DNA from: Pseudoalteromonas sp.
Lineage (GTDB): Bacteria; Pseudomonadota; Gammaproteobacteria; Enterobacterales; Alteromonadaceae
NCBI RefSeq assembly: GCF_018402495.1
Contig: NZ_JAGYIU010000003.1
Coordinates: forward strand, 523,417 to 587,416
DNA length: 64,000 nt
Direction of reading: 5' to 3'
How positions within the stretch are numbered: position 1 is the stretch's first letter; every line of letters starts with the position of its first letter. Under the pieces are notes generated by a model, which worked only from the letters and a program-made list of their open reading frames with translations, searched no databases and was not told the DNA's origin. Positions 34,833 through 44,335 of this stretch are shown here, one piece after another. Both the position numbers and the translations under genes were made by a program.

Positions 34833-36461
34833 ATGACAAACGCTAAAAAAAACAATTACGCAGAGCGTTTTAAAGCACTACAAACGCAGTTTTTTGATGG
34901 TTTAGATGAAAAAGTTACTGCGTTAAACTGGCTTGGTATACAAGTGGTAAACGGTGAGGCTGCGAAGTTGGTTGATATCATTGCGTTAAGTCATCAGTTA
35001 GCGGGATCCTGTGGCACTTTTGGTTTTGAGGATTTAGGTAAACAGGCGCGACAAATAGAGCAATACGCGTTAACGCTACAAGCGAAAAATAACGTTGAGG
35101 ACAAACAGCTAAGTAAACTAACGCAGTGCATAGATAAATTTAATAAAAATATAAAGCAGCAAAAAAGTATTCCCTGCGCATTTGACGATATCACTGCAGA
35201 CTCTGAGGTTAATAGAAGTATTTGGCTATTGGCTATTAGTGAGCCGCTTAGTAAGGAGTTGGCGCTGCAATTATCTGCATTTGGTTACGAGGTGGTGTTT
35301 TTTTCAAATATTGAACAGTGTATGCAGCAACTTTTACATTCTCAGCCTTCACTTATTTTTGCATCAGTACAATTAGACGCAGATAAAAAATCTATTTTTT
35401 CGCATACCGATTTCTTGGCATATATTCGCGATAAGTCGATTGCGTTTATGGTGTATTCAAATAAAGATGAATTTGATTTAAGAGTCGCAGCAGTGCGCCA
35501 CAATGCACAGGCTTTTTATGTGTCGCCACTCGATACCCCTACCATGATAGGGCGCATGTCTGACCTTATGAATTGTGAGTCAATAACCGGACGAGTATGT
35601 ATTATTGATGATGATATACTATTGGCACAGCGCTATGCTTTAACATTAGAGTCAGCAGGTATCGAGTCATTGGTAATTACTAATGTAGAAAACATGGTTA
35701 AGCAAATATTGCAGTTTAATCCTGATTTAGTTTTATTAGATTTAAATATGCCTAATTTTAGCGGTCCTGAACTTACCGGTGTTATTCGCCAGTATGACGC
35801 ACTTAAAAGCTTATCTATTGTGTACCTGTCAGCTGAGTTAAATGAGGACAAACAGTTAAGTGCCATGGCCTTTGGTGCTGATGACTTTTTAAATAAACCT
35901 ATTGGGGATCGACAATTAATCGAGTCTGTCAAAATACGTCTTAATCGCAGTAGAGAGTTGCGCAATTTAATAGAAAAAGATGCCATGACGGGCTTGTTAA
36001 CTCACAGCACCATACAAGAATCGGTTGAGCAAGAGTTTGAACGCGCTAAACGCAGTAATACGACGCTAAGTATTGTTATGATCGATATTGACCATTTTAA
36101 ACGTGTAAATGACCGCTATGGTCATGGGTTGGGAGATGTTGTTATTACCACGCTGGCAAATATGCTAAAGCAGCGAATACGTCGCAGTGACAAAGCCGGG
36201 CGTTATGGTGGCGAAGAATTTATACTTGTTTTACCTGAGTGTTCAAAAAAATATGCAATAAGTTTAACACAAACAATTTTAGATAATTTCAATAAGCTGT
36301 TGTTTAATGCCGAGAACGAAAAATTTAACTGCTCTTTTTCTGCAGGTGTTACCTCTACTGAAGAGCAGTTTGAAAGTGCGGAAGAAATGTTTAATTCTGC
36401 AGATAAAAGATTATATTATGCTAAGTCAAATGGACGTAATAAAGTGGTGAGTGACTATTAA
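34833..36461 (+). CDS. Hpt-REC-REC-GGDEF protein, probable diguanylate cyclase
   Basis: A 542-residue protein. The N-terminal Hpt domain has phospho-acceptor His54 (LSHQLAGSCGTFGF). A divergent first receiver-like domain (about 130-245) is followed by a second, canonical one (about 253-370, Asp303 in LVLLDLNMP). The GGDEF domain (about 380-540) has the active GGEEF at 459-463 within RYGGEEFILVLPE, and SIVMIDIDHFKRVNDRYG. It would synthesise c-di-GMP on phosphorylation. The combination of Hpt and receivers fits a phosphorelay from the hybrid kinase upstream, by inference. Confidence 0.88.
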   Translation: MTNAKKNNYAERFKALQTQFFDGLDEKVTALNWLGIQVVNGEAAKLVDIIALSHQLAGSCGTFGFEDLGKQARQIEQYALTLQAKNNVEDKQLSKLTQCIDKFNKNIKQQKSIPCAFDDITADSEVNRSIWLLAISEPLSKELALQLSAFGYEVVFFSNIEQCMQQLLHSQPSLIFASVQLDADKKSIFSHTDFLAYIRDKSIAFMVYSNKDEFDLRVAAVRHNAQAFYVSPLDTPTMIGRMSDLMNCESITGRVCIIDDDILLAQRYALTLESAGIESLVITNVENMVKQILQFNPDLVLLDLNMPNFSGPELTGVIRQYDALKSLSIVYLSAELNEDKQLSAMAFGADDFLNKPIGDRQLIESVKIRLNRSRELRNLIEKDAMTGLLTHSTIQESVEQEFERAKRSNTTLSIVMIDIDHFKRVNDRYGHGLGDVVITTLANMLKQRIRRSDKAGRYGGEEFILVLPECSKKYAISLTQTILDNFNKLLFNAENEKFNCSFSAGVTSTEEQFESAEEMFNSADKRLYYAKSNGRNKVVSDY

Positions 36462-36505
36462 TTCTACTTACTCGTACACTGATTTAGAAAGAGCTGCAAA
36501 TTAAC

Positions 36506-36528
36506 CTTGAAAGGTCGACAGACACTAA
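36506..36528 (+). repeat. Copy B of the 23-base intergenic motif
   Basis: CTTGAAAGGTCGACAGACACTAA, 10 bases before the start of the EAL protein. It differs from copy A at only three positions. Confidence 0.45.
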
Positions 36529-36538
36529 TTTAAGTTAC

Positions 36539-37678
36539 ATGAATAACCGCTTTGGTATGGAATACGGTGATAAAGCTGTTAAAGCATTTGCTCAATCGCT
36601 AGAGGTTCAATTTAAAGCGCCATTTTTAGTGTTTAGGAACAGCGGCAATGAGTTTTGTATTATCACACCCTCAAAAGAAAGCGAAAACAAGCCTGATTTA
36701 TTTGAAACTACATTAAAGTTAGCGCTGCGCTATTATGAAAAAAACAATAATGAACGGCCGATAAATATTTGTGTGGGAATTGCAAACTACCCTGAACATG
36801 GAAGTAAAAAAGGTAAACTAGTGCGCTGTGCACATTTAGCTAACCAATGGGCTAAAGATACAGGAAAGTGGCTGTGTTATTATCAATCGGATATTGAAAT
36901 TGCGTATTTACGGCGTGTAAAAATAGAAGAGCGACTTGCCATCGCCTTAACCAATAAAACATTGTCTATGGTGTATCAATGCCAAGTGGATGAGCAAGGT
37001 AAAATTCTTGCGATGGAAGCGTTGGTGCGTTGGAAAGATGATGAGTTAGGTATGGTCTCACCTGCCGAATTTATTACTATTGCCGAGCAAAGTGATTTAA
37101 TTTATAAAATAGGTGACTTTGTTCTTGAGCGTTCCATTAGTGAATTTGTAACAATGCAACAGCACAGTAATACGTCTTTAGAGTTGGCAATCAATATATC
37201 GGTGATGCAATTTAAAAGTGGCGCTTTTATACCCACTTTATTACGATGTTTGCAAACATATGATCTTGCCCCACAGAGTATTGTGTTAGAAATTACAGAA
37301 TCTTTATTTATGGATAATTTAGATAATGTTGTGGACACTATTAAAAGTTTAAAATCGCAAGGAATACGTTTTTCAATGGACGACTTTGGCACAGGGTATT
37401 CTTCTTTGAGCTTGTTACGTAACTTACCGATTGACGAACTTAAAATAGATAAAAGCTTTATTGATGACATTTTAACTGATCCTAAGTCAAATAGTATGGT
37501 GCAAAGTATAATTGCGATTGCCAACAGCCATAACTTAAGCGTTATCGCTGAAGGCGTTGAAGAGCAAGCACAATTTGATATATTAGTTGATATTGGCTGT
37601 AAACGTTTTCAGGGGTATTACTTTTATAAACCAGTCGGATCTTCAGCGGTTAGTGAATACTTACAACAATGTAAATAA
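36539..37678 (+). CDS. EAL-domain protein with clipped, degenerate GGDEF domain
   Basis: A 379-residue protein. Residues 1-118 resemble the second half of a GGDEF domain that begins mid-fold (MNNRFGMEYGDKAV, the usual INxRxGHxxGD region); the signature position reads RNSGNEF (33-39), so synthesis is not expected. The EAL domain (about 125-375) is intact, with Glu160-Ala161-Leu162 (MEALVRW), NISVMQF, LEITES, DDFGTGYSSLS and IAEGVEE, so c-di-GMP hydrolysis is plausible. In-frame upstream sequence closes at a TAG near 36487, so the N-terminus is lost. Copy B of the 23-base motif lies right at the break. Confidence 0.8.
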   Translation: MNNRFGMEYGDKAVKAFAQSLEVQFKAPFLVFRNSGNEFCIITPSKESENKPDLFETTLKLALRYYEKNNNERPINICVGIANYPEHGSKKGKLVRCAHLANQWAKDTGKWLCYYQSDIEIAYLRRVKIEERLAIALTNKTLSMVYQCQVDEQGKILAMEALVRWKDDELGMVSPAEFITIAEQSDLIYKIGDFVLERSISEFVTMQQHSNTSLELAINISVMQFKSGAFIPTLLRCLQTYDLAPQSIVLEITESLFMDNLDNVVDTIKSLKSQGIRFSMDDFGTGYSSLSLLRNLPIDELKIDKSFIDDILTDPKSNSMVQSIIAIANSHNLSVIAEGVEEQAQFDILVDIGCKRFQGYYFYKPVGSSAVSEYLQQCK

Positions 37679-37721
37679 ATGGGTAAAAATTTATGTACAT
37701 TGGTATTAACCGTTTATTTAT

Positions 37722-38729
37722 TTACTCTTTATAAACGGTAGTTGCTCGGTTTAGGCGATCGTTCACTGCGGCCCATTCAACGTTTACAGGCGGCTTTTCA
37801 ATGTAAATAACTGTTGGCGACGTTTCATCAACAAGATGCAGCGTTTTATACATGTTTTTAGCATACTCTACAGGGCAACTACTGAGCTTGGTAATGCGAT
37901 GAGGCGCAATATGGCTTGCTAATAAGTGTTGCTGTGCAGCTGTTGAATAAATTAAATACTGTACTTGTTCATCCGTTATTTTACTCAAATGGCTGTCAAA
38001 ATCGTCAGTATTAATCAGTATCGCTGGCGCATGGGGCTGATAATGAGCTTTTACGTTGCCTGGTACCACTTCGTTGTGTGCAAGCGGAGTCGCAACATTC
38101 AGTCCTGTTTTTTGTAAAATGTCAGCAGCATTAATTGGCCCTGGGCGTAAAATGCGTAATTGATCAGTGGTGGCATCAACAATTGTTGATTCAATACCCA
38201 CATCACATTGCCCGCCTTCTAACACCGCGCTAATTCGGCCATTTAAATCGCCCATAACATGGGCTGCATTTATTGGACTGAGTTGTTTATAGCGATTAGC
38301 TGAGGGAGCTGCAAGCCCAGTATTTAATTGTTTTAAAATGGCTAAAAATTGAGGGTGAGCAGGTACTCTAAGCCCAATAGTGGGTAAACCGCCAGTAACA
38401 GGACTATTTAAATTATCTTTAGCATTTAGTATCAGTGTCAGTGGCCCAGGCCAAAACGCGTTTGCCAGCGTAATGGCCGAGTCACTTATGTCTTTTGCCC
38501 ACTGCTGCATATGAGTTTTATCGGGTATGTGTACAATTAATGGATGGTTTGTTGGACGACCTTTAGCGGTAAATATTTTTGCAACCGCATTAGCATTAGT
38601 TGCATCGGCCGCTAGTCCATACACAGTTTCTGTCGGTAAAGCGACGCATTCACCGGCTTTTAACAATGCCACTGCATCAATAATACAGGTTTCATTGTTT
38701 AATAATTGTGTGGGTTGGTGTAATTTCAT
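37722..38729 (-). CDS. Threonylcarbamoyl-AMP synthase (Sua5/YciO/YrdC)
   Basis: A 335-residue enzyme. It makes threonylcarbamoyl-AMP from threonine, bicarbonate and ATP for tRNA t6A modification. The N-terminal YrdC domain has VALPTETVYGLAADATN, FWPGPLTLILNA, IGLRVPAHP and GLAAPSANRY. A Sua5 C-terminal domain follows from about residue 215 (PGNVKAHYQPHAPAILI), so it is the long Sua5 form rather than the short TsaC. A zinc-ribbon reading frame ends 8 bases upstream of its start. Confidence 0.9.
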   Translation of the reverse strand: MKLHQPTQLLNNETCIIDAVALLKAGECVALPTETVYGLAADATNANAVAKIFTAKGRPTNHPLIVHIPDKTHMQQWAKDISDSAITLANAFWPGPLTLILNAKDNLNSPVTGGLPTIGLRVPAHPQFLAILKQLNTGLAAPSANRYKQLSPINAAHVMGDLNGRISAVLEGGQCDVGIESTIVDATTDQLRILRPGPINAADILQKTGLNVATPLAHNEVVPGNVKAHYQPHAPAILINTDDFDSHLSKITDEQVQYLIYSTAAQQHLLASHIAPHRITKLSSCPVEYAKNMYKTLHLVDETSPTVIYIEKPPVNVEWAAVNDRLNRATTVYKE

Positions 38730-38737
38730 GATGACTC

Positions 38738-38917
38738 TTAAGGATTACAAAATTGGCAATACGTAGCATCAGCAACGTGTTTGTCGCTCGTTTTATTATA
38801 ACAATAATGGCAATTGTCGCATACTAAAGTGGTTGTTTTAACTTGCGGTGTTGGCATATTACATAGCTCGCAAGGTAAACCTGCGACTTTAGCTTCCTCT
38901 TTAGCAATATAGCTGAC
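38738..38917 (-). pseudogene. Zinc-ribbon peptide without a clear start
   Basis: Reading the minus strand from 38917 gives 59 residues with four CxxC-type pairs: LPCELC, CDNCHYCY and CQFC, i.e. seven cysteines, ending 8 bases before the sua5 start. An in-frame TAA lies two codons before this stretch, and no ATG/GTG/TTG precedes the first pair; the first ATG (38857) would leave out CELC. So either the gene is truncated at its 5' end or it uses a rare start such as ATT. Too short for routine gene calling. The cysteine spacing argues that it was once real. No family is recognised. Confidence 0.4.
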
Positions 38918-38936
38918 AACCGATTAGCCAAATTAT

Positions 38937-38959
38937 TCGCAAAGCTCAACAAACCCTAA
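38937..38959 (+). repeat. Copy C of the 23-base intergenic motif
   Basis: TCGCAAAGCTCAACAAACCCTAA, 69 bases before the start of the broken large gene at 39028 and 20 bases from the truncated zinc-ribbon frame. Confidence 0.4.
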
Positions 38960-40713
38960 TTAAACACTAAAGTTTTGTCTCAAAACACTGATACGCTAGG
39001 TAGTTCAATCTCAGGTTAAGGATAATCATGGTTAATAAAGCGCTCGGTAATTATGCTAATTTAAGTGGGTTGCTTGCTCAATCTGCTAGTAATTCGTATC
39101 AAACACGTGTTCCTACAGGCTTAAAAACGAGTGCTGATTTAGTGCCAAACACAGCAACAATTACTGATGAAATGCTCAGTCAGTTTAGTGACCAACAAGT
39201 CGATGAAATTCTTAATCAACAATTATCCTCGTTACTCACGATTTCCAGCACACCCAGTGGCTCAAATTATAAACTCTCCAGTGAAGAGGTTGCGCTGCGA
39301 ACGGTTATTAGCTCTGCGCAAGAGGGTCTATTAAAAAATGAACGTAGCGATCAGTTAATTGAGCGTTTAAATAGCTCGGTAAAAAATATTCAAGGCGCTT
39401 ATGCTAATACTAGTGATATTTTATCTAGTTTGGGGCAACTTGGGTTCAATTAAAAAACGTTTTTAGCGTCTAGTCAGCAGCGTGTTGAACGCTCACTTGA
39501 CCCCTTGATGGAAAGTTTTAACCGCGAGCGCTATGAAGATGGTGATAACTATGGATTTGAGCTTTCGGTAAAAACCAAAGAAGGTGATGTTATTAAAATC
39601 ACTTTTCATTCTGCGCAAGGTTACGATGAAGAAACCGGCGAAACCACTGACGAATTTAGTGTAAGTTATAAAGTAGATGGCGACTTATCTGAGGCTGAAC
39701 ATCAGGCATTAACGCAAGTACTTTCTGGTGTAGGCGAAATGGCAGATGAATTTTTTAAAGCTAAACAAAGTGCTTACAGTCGTTATGTACCCGCAAACCA
39801 AGCCGATTTAGATTTAAGCTTTTTAAGCAATTTTGATAATAAACAGCTTTCGGGTTTTGATTTGTATTTTTCAACTTCAGAGGGCAATACTGCCGATGCT
39901 GATGGAGCGCTCCTTGGAAAAGACAATGAGCTTAATTTAAGTTATACCCTTGATGAAGATTCCCAGCAGCAACTACTCGAATTTGAATCGGTAAACGGAC
40001 AAAACAATATTGATTTTTCGCTCGATATGTCAACCATTGGCACGCAAGACAAAAGCCAAATGCAGCAATACATAAAAGCGCTTGATAAAAGTTTAGAAGA
40101 TAGCCAGCTCAATAGCTCAGAGAAAAGTACGCGTTCAGCGTTTGGTGACAAAAGTGATGAAGTGATGAAACAAGGGCTCGCTGTTTTTAAAAGTGCGTTT
40201 AGTAGTATGTCATCAGCCGCTGAGCGCTATAGCCAAATAGAGTCAGTTGCTACACAGCAGTTTACTAACGGACGCGAGCTAGTCGCTGATTTGGTTGACA
40301 ATATGATCACCCGTGATCCACGTTATCAAGGACTAGGAAGTAGTGATAAAAACTCCCTAGGCGACGGGATTTCTAAGTTAGCTGACTTTGATGCAAAATT
40401 CTCTTTTGCAATGGATCAAGGTGATTACATAGCAACAAGCACCACAAAGCTGAGCCAAAATACAGAATACCAAAAGTCAGCAGGATTAACTGGGGTTACT
40501 CAAGATAAAGCGGCGAGCACGCGTTTTAATTATGAAGAAGGTAACCGCTCTGACATCCCCCCTGATTATTATGACAAACAAGAAAGTTACACTATTGGTA
40601 CCGCTGTAAAAGACAACGAATTGGTTGGCCTTGATCAGGCCCATGAGGTGGATGTAGATAAAAAAGTGTATCAGTTTAATCCCGAAATATCTCAATACGA
40701 GCTAAAACCGGTA

Positions 40714-42456
40714 TTCCGCACCCATTTTAAGAATAAATTTTCTGGTACTTTTCACCTAAGCAATCAATGATGGTCTGATTACGCGTTTCTAAATTGGCTA
40801 CCAATGCCGTTTTGTCTGGTAAATATATAACCGCTATTCCTTCAAAGCATTGGAATACCCAACGCGCTGTAGGCCGCTGCTCGGGTTTGTACTTCATACT
40901 TGGGAAGTAGCAATTTTTCTCGACTAAGGTTGTACGAATTTGATGCTCTAAGCCCGCATATACCATTAAGCAGCAGGTCATCACCATCAATAGCGCTTCA
41001 ATACGCTCCGGTTTTTTAAGATAAATGGCGCTCGTTAAGAAGTCGGGGCTTTTTAAGAAGCGAAAGCCTTTTTCAACATTCTGTTGGGCTTTGTAACTGC
41101 TCAGCAAGCTTGCCATATCAAGCCCCTCACTGACATCATTGGTGGCAATAATGAACAGTCCAAGTTGTTCTAAAGCGCTTTGCCGCGAGGCTAGAGGTGT
41201 GTATAAATTGCCCGTGATTTGATACTCAATGCGTGTTGGTAACTCGCCTAACTTAGGTCGTCCGGCACTCGCATAAACAGCGACTTCTGTTACTTGCGCG
41301 TTGACATTACATACCGCTTGCTTGTCTTGCCATTTTATAAGGGCGGTTTGCGCATCTTGTGCGCAGGCAAAGCGTTGTTGGCCTAACAGTTTGAAGTCTT
41401 TTCGCGCTTGCTCGCCCGCTTTTAACATGCGCTTGTTCAAATTGTGTTGCTCACGCTTGTAAGCTTGTTCACTGCGAATAAGTAGCCACTTTTGTTTGAC
41501 ACCACCATACTCGCTGTCATAACTGACGCCTTCATAACCTTGAGAAATAGGTGTAAACATCAAGGTTGGAGCTTGTTTGATCAGTGCCTTCGCTTCTTTG
41601 AGTGTTTGCGGTACGCGAGTAATAAATAATTGGCCTTGCGCGTCTAAATCCTCAATCGTTTCTTTCACATAAAGCGCAGCATCCGCCACTAAATAACGGC
41701 TCGCTTGCGCGGCTTTTAAACTGCCAATATGCGCTTTTACAATCTGCTTGAAACCCTCCATATCATTACTGTTGCCACTGGCCGGTTTCATGTATACGGG
41801 GATCCCAGACTGATTCTCACATATAAGATTTAATATCACTTGATTAAGCTCAGGTCGATGATCGCGTGAATAACCTCTGGCTATACGAATGTGCCTCGGC
41901 TCATCGTCCTCAGTGGCTTGACCATCATAATGGAAACTTGTCGAGTCAAGATGCAAAGCTTCAGTTGCCAAACCAAGCTTAGTAACAACGGCTTCGCCTA
42001 ACTGTTGATACAAGTTGGAAACACCATATTCGTACAAACTATCTAAGCATCGTCCTAGCGCATCATCGTTAATATGCTCAGGTAACACGCCTTCACCAAT
42101 GAGCCGGTCGACAGGCTTGTTTCTGAAGTATTCGCTATACATATGTAAGGTTCGGCCAGTAAAGCCAAGACCATTTAAGACCATTGCAGTCACCAGTTGG
42201 CCACAACTGATTTTACGCTCGGGAGCCGCGCCCCCTAAAGCCTTATCAATAATATCAGCAAAACCAAGACTATGACAAAAACCAGCGACGAGACCATGGT
42301 GGTCGAGTATTTTAGAATAAGGAACAGGCATAATATTGTGCTCTCAAAAGAGAGTAATAGATCAAAACTCGGGATCGGCGTCAAGAAGTTTTTTTAACAA
42401 AAGGCAAAATCATGCTCAGTTATTGAACGATTTTAATTCAAAAATAGAGTGCGGAA
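40714..42456 (-). mobile_element. Insertion sequence of the IS1634 type, about 1.74 kb
   Basis: Ends are inverted repeats: left TTCCGCACCCATTTTAAGAA (40714 on), and the right end read inwards TTCCGCACTCTATTTTTGAA (complement of 42456 down), identical over the first 8 bases and about 17 of 24 overall. The element holds one transposase gene on the minus strand, with its stop 13 bases from the left end. I find no direct target duplication: the adjoining bases are CCGGTA on the left and TGACAG on the right. The bordering A/T base makes the exact end uncertain by one base. Confidence 0.85.
40727..42331 (-). CDS. Transposase, IS1634 family (DUF4277 N-terminus)
   Basis: A 534-residue DDE transposase. 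The N-terminal DUF4277 region (VPYSKILDHHGLVAGFC) is typical of IS1634-type elements. Likely catalytic acids are in HLDSTSFHYDG (first Asp), YLVADAALYVKE (second Asp) and EKGFRFLKSP (Glu). The frame is intact and full length, so the element is probably still capable of moving or arrived recently. It interrupts the large unknown gene. Confidence 0.88.
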   Translation of the reverse strand: MPVPYSKILDHHGLVAGFCHSLGFADIIDKALGGAAPERKISCGQLVTAMVLNGLGFTGRTLHMYSEYFRNKPVDRLIGEGVLPEHINDDALGRCLDSLYEYGVSNLYQQLGEAVVTKLGLATEALHLDSTSFHYDGQATEDDEPRHIRIARGYSRDHRPELNQVILNLICENQSGIPVYMKPASGNSNDMEGFKQIVKAHIGSLKAAQASRYLVADAALYVKETIEDLDAQGQLFITRVPQTLKEAKALIKQAPTLMFTPISQGYEGVSYDSEYGGVKQKWLLIRSEQAYKREQHNLNKRMLKAGEQARKDFKLLGQQRFACAQDAQTALIKWQDKQAVCNVNAQVTEVAVYASAGRPKLGELPTRIEYQITGNLYTPLASRQSALEQLGLFIIATNDVSEGLDMASLLSSYKAQQNVEKGFRFLKSPDFLTSAIYLKKPERIEALLMVMTCCLMVYAGLEHQIRTTLVEKNCYFPSMKYKPEQRPTARWVFQCFEGIAVIYLPDKTALVANLETRNQTIIDCLGEKYQKIYS

Positions 42457-42780
42457 TGACAGCTAAAAAAGGAATTAAAAGAAACAACCACCAGTGAGAG
42501 TAATATTCGTCTTATTAACGATATTTGGCTTGAAAAAAATGAAGATAGCCATCGAATGGAAGAAAAAAAGCGCCTCAGTGGTGTAGGCGCGCAGAACGAG
42601 TTTAGAACAACATCAAGTTATTCACATACGCAATTAGTAACCTTAATCGGTGATTTAGACAAACTAGCACAAAACAAAGAAGCTGAGCGTGAGTACTTTG
42701 CTGTGCTATCGCAAGTGAATAATTTTATGGATAAAAATAAATAAACGCCGAGACCCATACCATTTGATATGTATGGCCTC

Positions 42781-44091
42781 TTAGAGGGGCCAGTCAGCGG
42801 CATCTAAATCATCTAATTGTGCATCACAGTGCGCATTGCCTTGCCATTTGGTGGTATATTCACCGTGTGGGTCGTACTGCTGGGTTTGTTTTGCCAAATT
42901 AAAGTGTCGACCACCGCGCGGGTCGACTCCAACACCTGCAATGTATTGCCAATTCCCCCAGTTTGATGCCACATCGTAATCTATTAATTGTTGCTCAAAG
43001 TAGGCTGCGCCATAGCGCCAGTCTAGTTGTAGTTCGTTGACCAAGCAACTGGCTGCAATTTGTCGTGAGCGATTGGTAATAAACCCCGTTGCGTTAAGCT
43101 CTTTCATAATCGCGTTAACCAGCGGATAAGGGGTACTACCTTGGCACCATTTAGCAAAACGGTTCGGGCTAAAAGTGGTGAGTGGCGAGCTTTGTTTTTT
43201 ACCTTTAAAGGTAAAAAGCTGATGCTTCACATTAATGGCATGCCACTTGAAATACTCACGCCAGAGCAATTCAAACTTGATCCAGTAAGTTGATTCGTTT
43301 GCTCCATGGCGCGCTTCATAAGCATCTACTGCACAAAAAATTTGCTTGGCACTAATACAGCCAAAAGCCAGCCAGCTACTAAATTTAGTTGAGTTATCAA
43401 AACCATCAAGATCATTACGAGTGACTTTATAGCTGCTCGGTAAAGCTGATGAAAAGTACTGCAGACAATGTTTAAGTGCGGCAAGATGCCCACCTTGGAG
43501 TAAAGGATTTCCTGCTGGCAGTTCTGATATAGGCTGTTTAGCACATAAAATAATAGGCGGTGGAAGTCTTTTTGCTGAGAACGGCACTGCGGATAAAGTG
43601 ATATCAGTGGCTTCAATTTTTTTTCTAAAGGGTGTAAAGCCGGTAGGTAAGCTTGCAAGCTCAAAGGGGAGTTGCTGTTGTTGGTATAAGGTATCTTGCA
43701 TCACAGATTTAAATACCACAGTGGCGCATTTCGATTTAAGTGCGCTAATTTGGCGTTGTTCATAAACGCCTATTTGCTCGCTATATACAACTTCATTAAT
43801 GCCAAGCTCATTAATACGCTGTGTTAATACCGTTACCGGATCGCCTTCTAAAATATGCAAGGTTTGGCCAAGCCCTAAAACAGACTCCTGTAGCTCATAG
43901 AGGCTTTGCTTTAAAAAGCGTTGTTTGTGGATGCCATAGGGTTTTTGTTGGTAGTTATTGCTTTTGAACCAAGCAGGATTGATCACAAATACGAGATCAA
44001 GTTCACATTGTTGTTGTGATAAATCAGCTAAAATTGCATTGTCATCAATGCGCAAATCATTTTGCAGCCAATATAAGGTGCGCTTTTTCAT
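42781..44091 (-). CDS. Cryptochrome-DASH / photolyase-family flavoprotein
   Basis: A 436-residue cryptochrome/photolyase protein. The N-terminal alpha/beta domain opens with LYWLQNDLRIDDNAIL and has VYSEQIGVYEQ near residue 105. The FAD-binding half has SYKVTRNDLDGFDNSTKFSSWLAFGCIS split over two motifs, WREYFKWH, TGFITNRSRQIAASCLVNEL and DYDVASNWGNWQYIAGVGVDPRGGR, the DASH hallmark with asparagines. DASH members repair cyclobutane dimers in single-stranded DNA or act as light sensors. It is monocistronic and convergent with the broken gene. The C-terminus is intact. Confidence 0.9.
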   Translation of the reverse strand: MKKRTLYWLQNDLRIDDNAILADLSQQQCELDLVFVINPAWFKSNNYQQKPYGIHKQRFLKQSLYELQESVLGLGQTLHILEGDPVTVLTQRINELGINEVVYSEQIGVYEQRQISALKSKCATVVFKSVMQDTLYQQQQLPFELASLPTGFTPFRKKIEATDITLSAVPFSAKRLPPPIILCAKQPISELPAGNPLLQGGHLAALKHCLQYFSSALPSSYKVTRNDLDGFDNSTKFSSWLAFGCISAKQIFCAVDAYEARHGANESTYWIKFELLWREYFKWHAINVKHQLFTFKGKKQSSPLTTFSPNRFAKWCQGSTPYPLVNAIMKELNATGFITNRSRQIAASCLVNELQLDWRYGAAYFEQQLIDYDVASNWGNWQYIAGVGVDPRGGRHFNLAKQTQQYDPHGEYTTKWQGNAHCDAQLDDLDAADWPL

Positions 44092-44283
44092 TCATGTGTC
44101 CCGTGGTTAAAATAAAAGTAAGTTTTGCTTTAATACTCATCAGCACAATCCGCAGATTAAGAGCATCAGTGTTCTCACTGAACGCAAAAAACTACATGTT
44201 TTACGAACAAGTTAGACTTTACGATTAAATATAATTGGTATTCTAAGACTATGCGAATATAGCGCAGGAGTGACTCATAGCAA

Positions 44284-44316
44284 AAAACCTTGTAAAGGCG
44301 CACTCTACAAGGTTTT
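44284..44316 (-). terminator. Rho-independent terminator of the der gene
   Basis: AAAACCTTGTA (44284-44294) and TACAAGGTTTT (44306-44316) form an 11-bp stem; read on the minus strand the stem is followed by six T residues. It lies 20 bases after the der stop codon. Confidence 0.85.
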
Positions 44317-44335
44317 AATTTTGGAGCTTAGAGCT

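Larger units (their letters stand above)
39028..42744 (+). pseudogene. Large unknown gene broken by a nonsense codon and an IS1634-type insertion
   Basis: Starting at ATG 39028 (AAGGATAATC upstream), the frame runs to TAA 39451-39453 after codon 141, then continues in the same frame without another stop to 40713, where the insertion sequence begins (40714-42456). Beyond the element the same frame is open from about 42460 to the stop at 42742-42744, giving about 650 sense codons in total. The protein is acidic and serine- and glutamine-rich, with no signal peptide or membrane segment (SVKTKEGDVIKITFHSAQ, LSFLSNFDNKQLSGFDLYF). I do not recognise the family. Two independent lesions show it is dead. 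The left flank (ELKPV) and right flank (QLKKEL) share AGCTAAAA, but no target duplication directly borders the element. Confidence 0.8.

Noticed and set aside
39505..40770. Stand-alone 421-residue protein
   Set aside because: Its upstream frame is the same as that of the 39028 gene, split only by TAA at 39451, and its last 19 codons lie inside the insertion sequence.
40698..42470. AGCTAAAA on both sides of the insertion sequence as a target duplication
   Set aside because: The left copy lies 8 bases and the right copy 4 bases away from the inverted repeats, so they do not border the element and may be coincidence.
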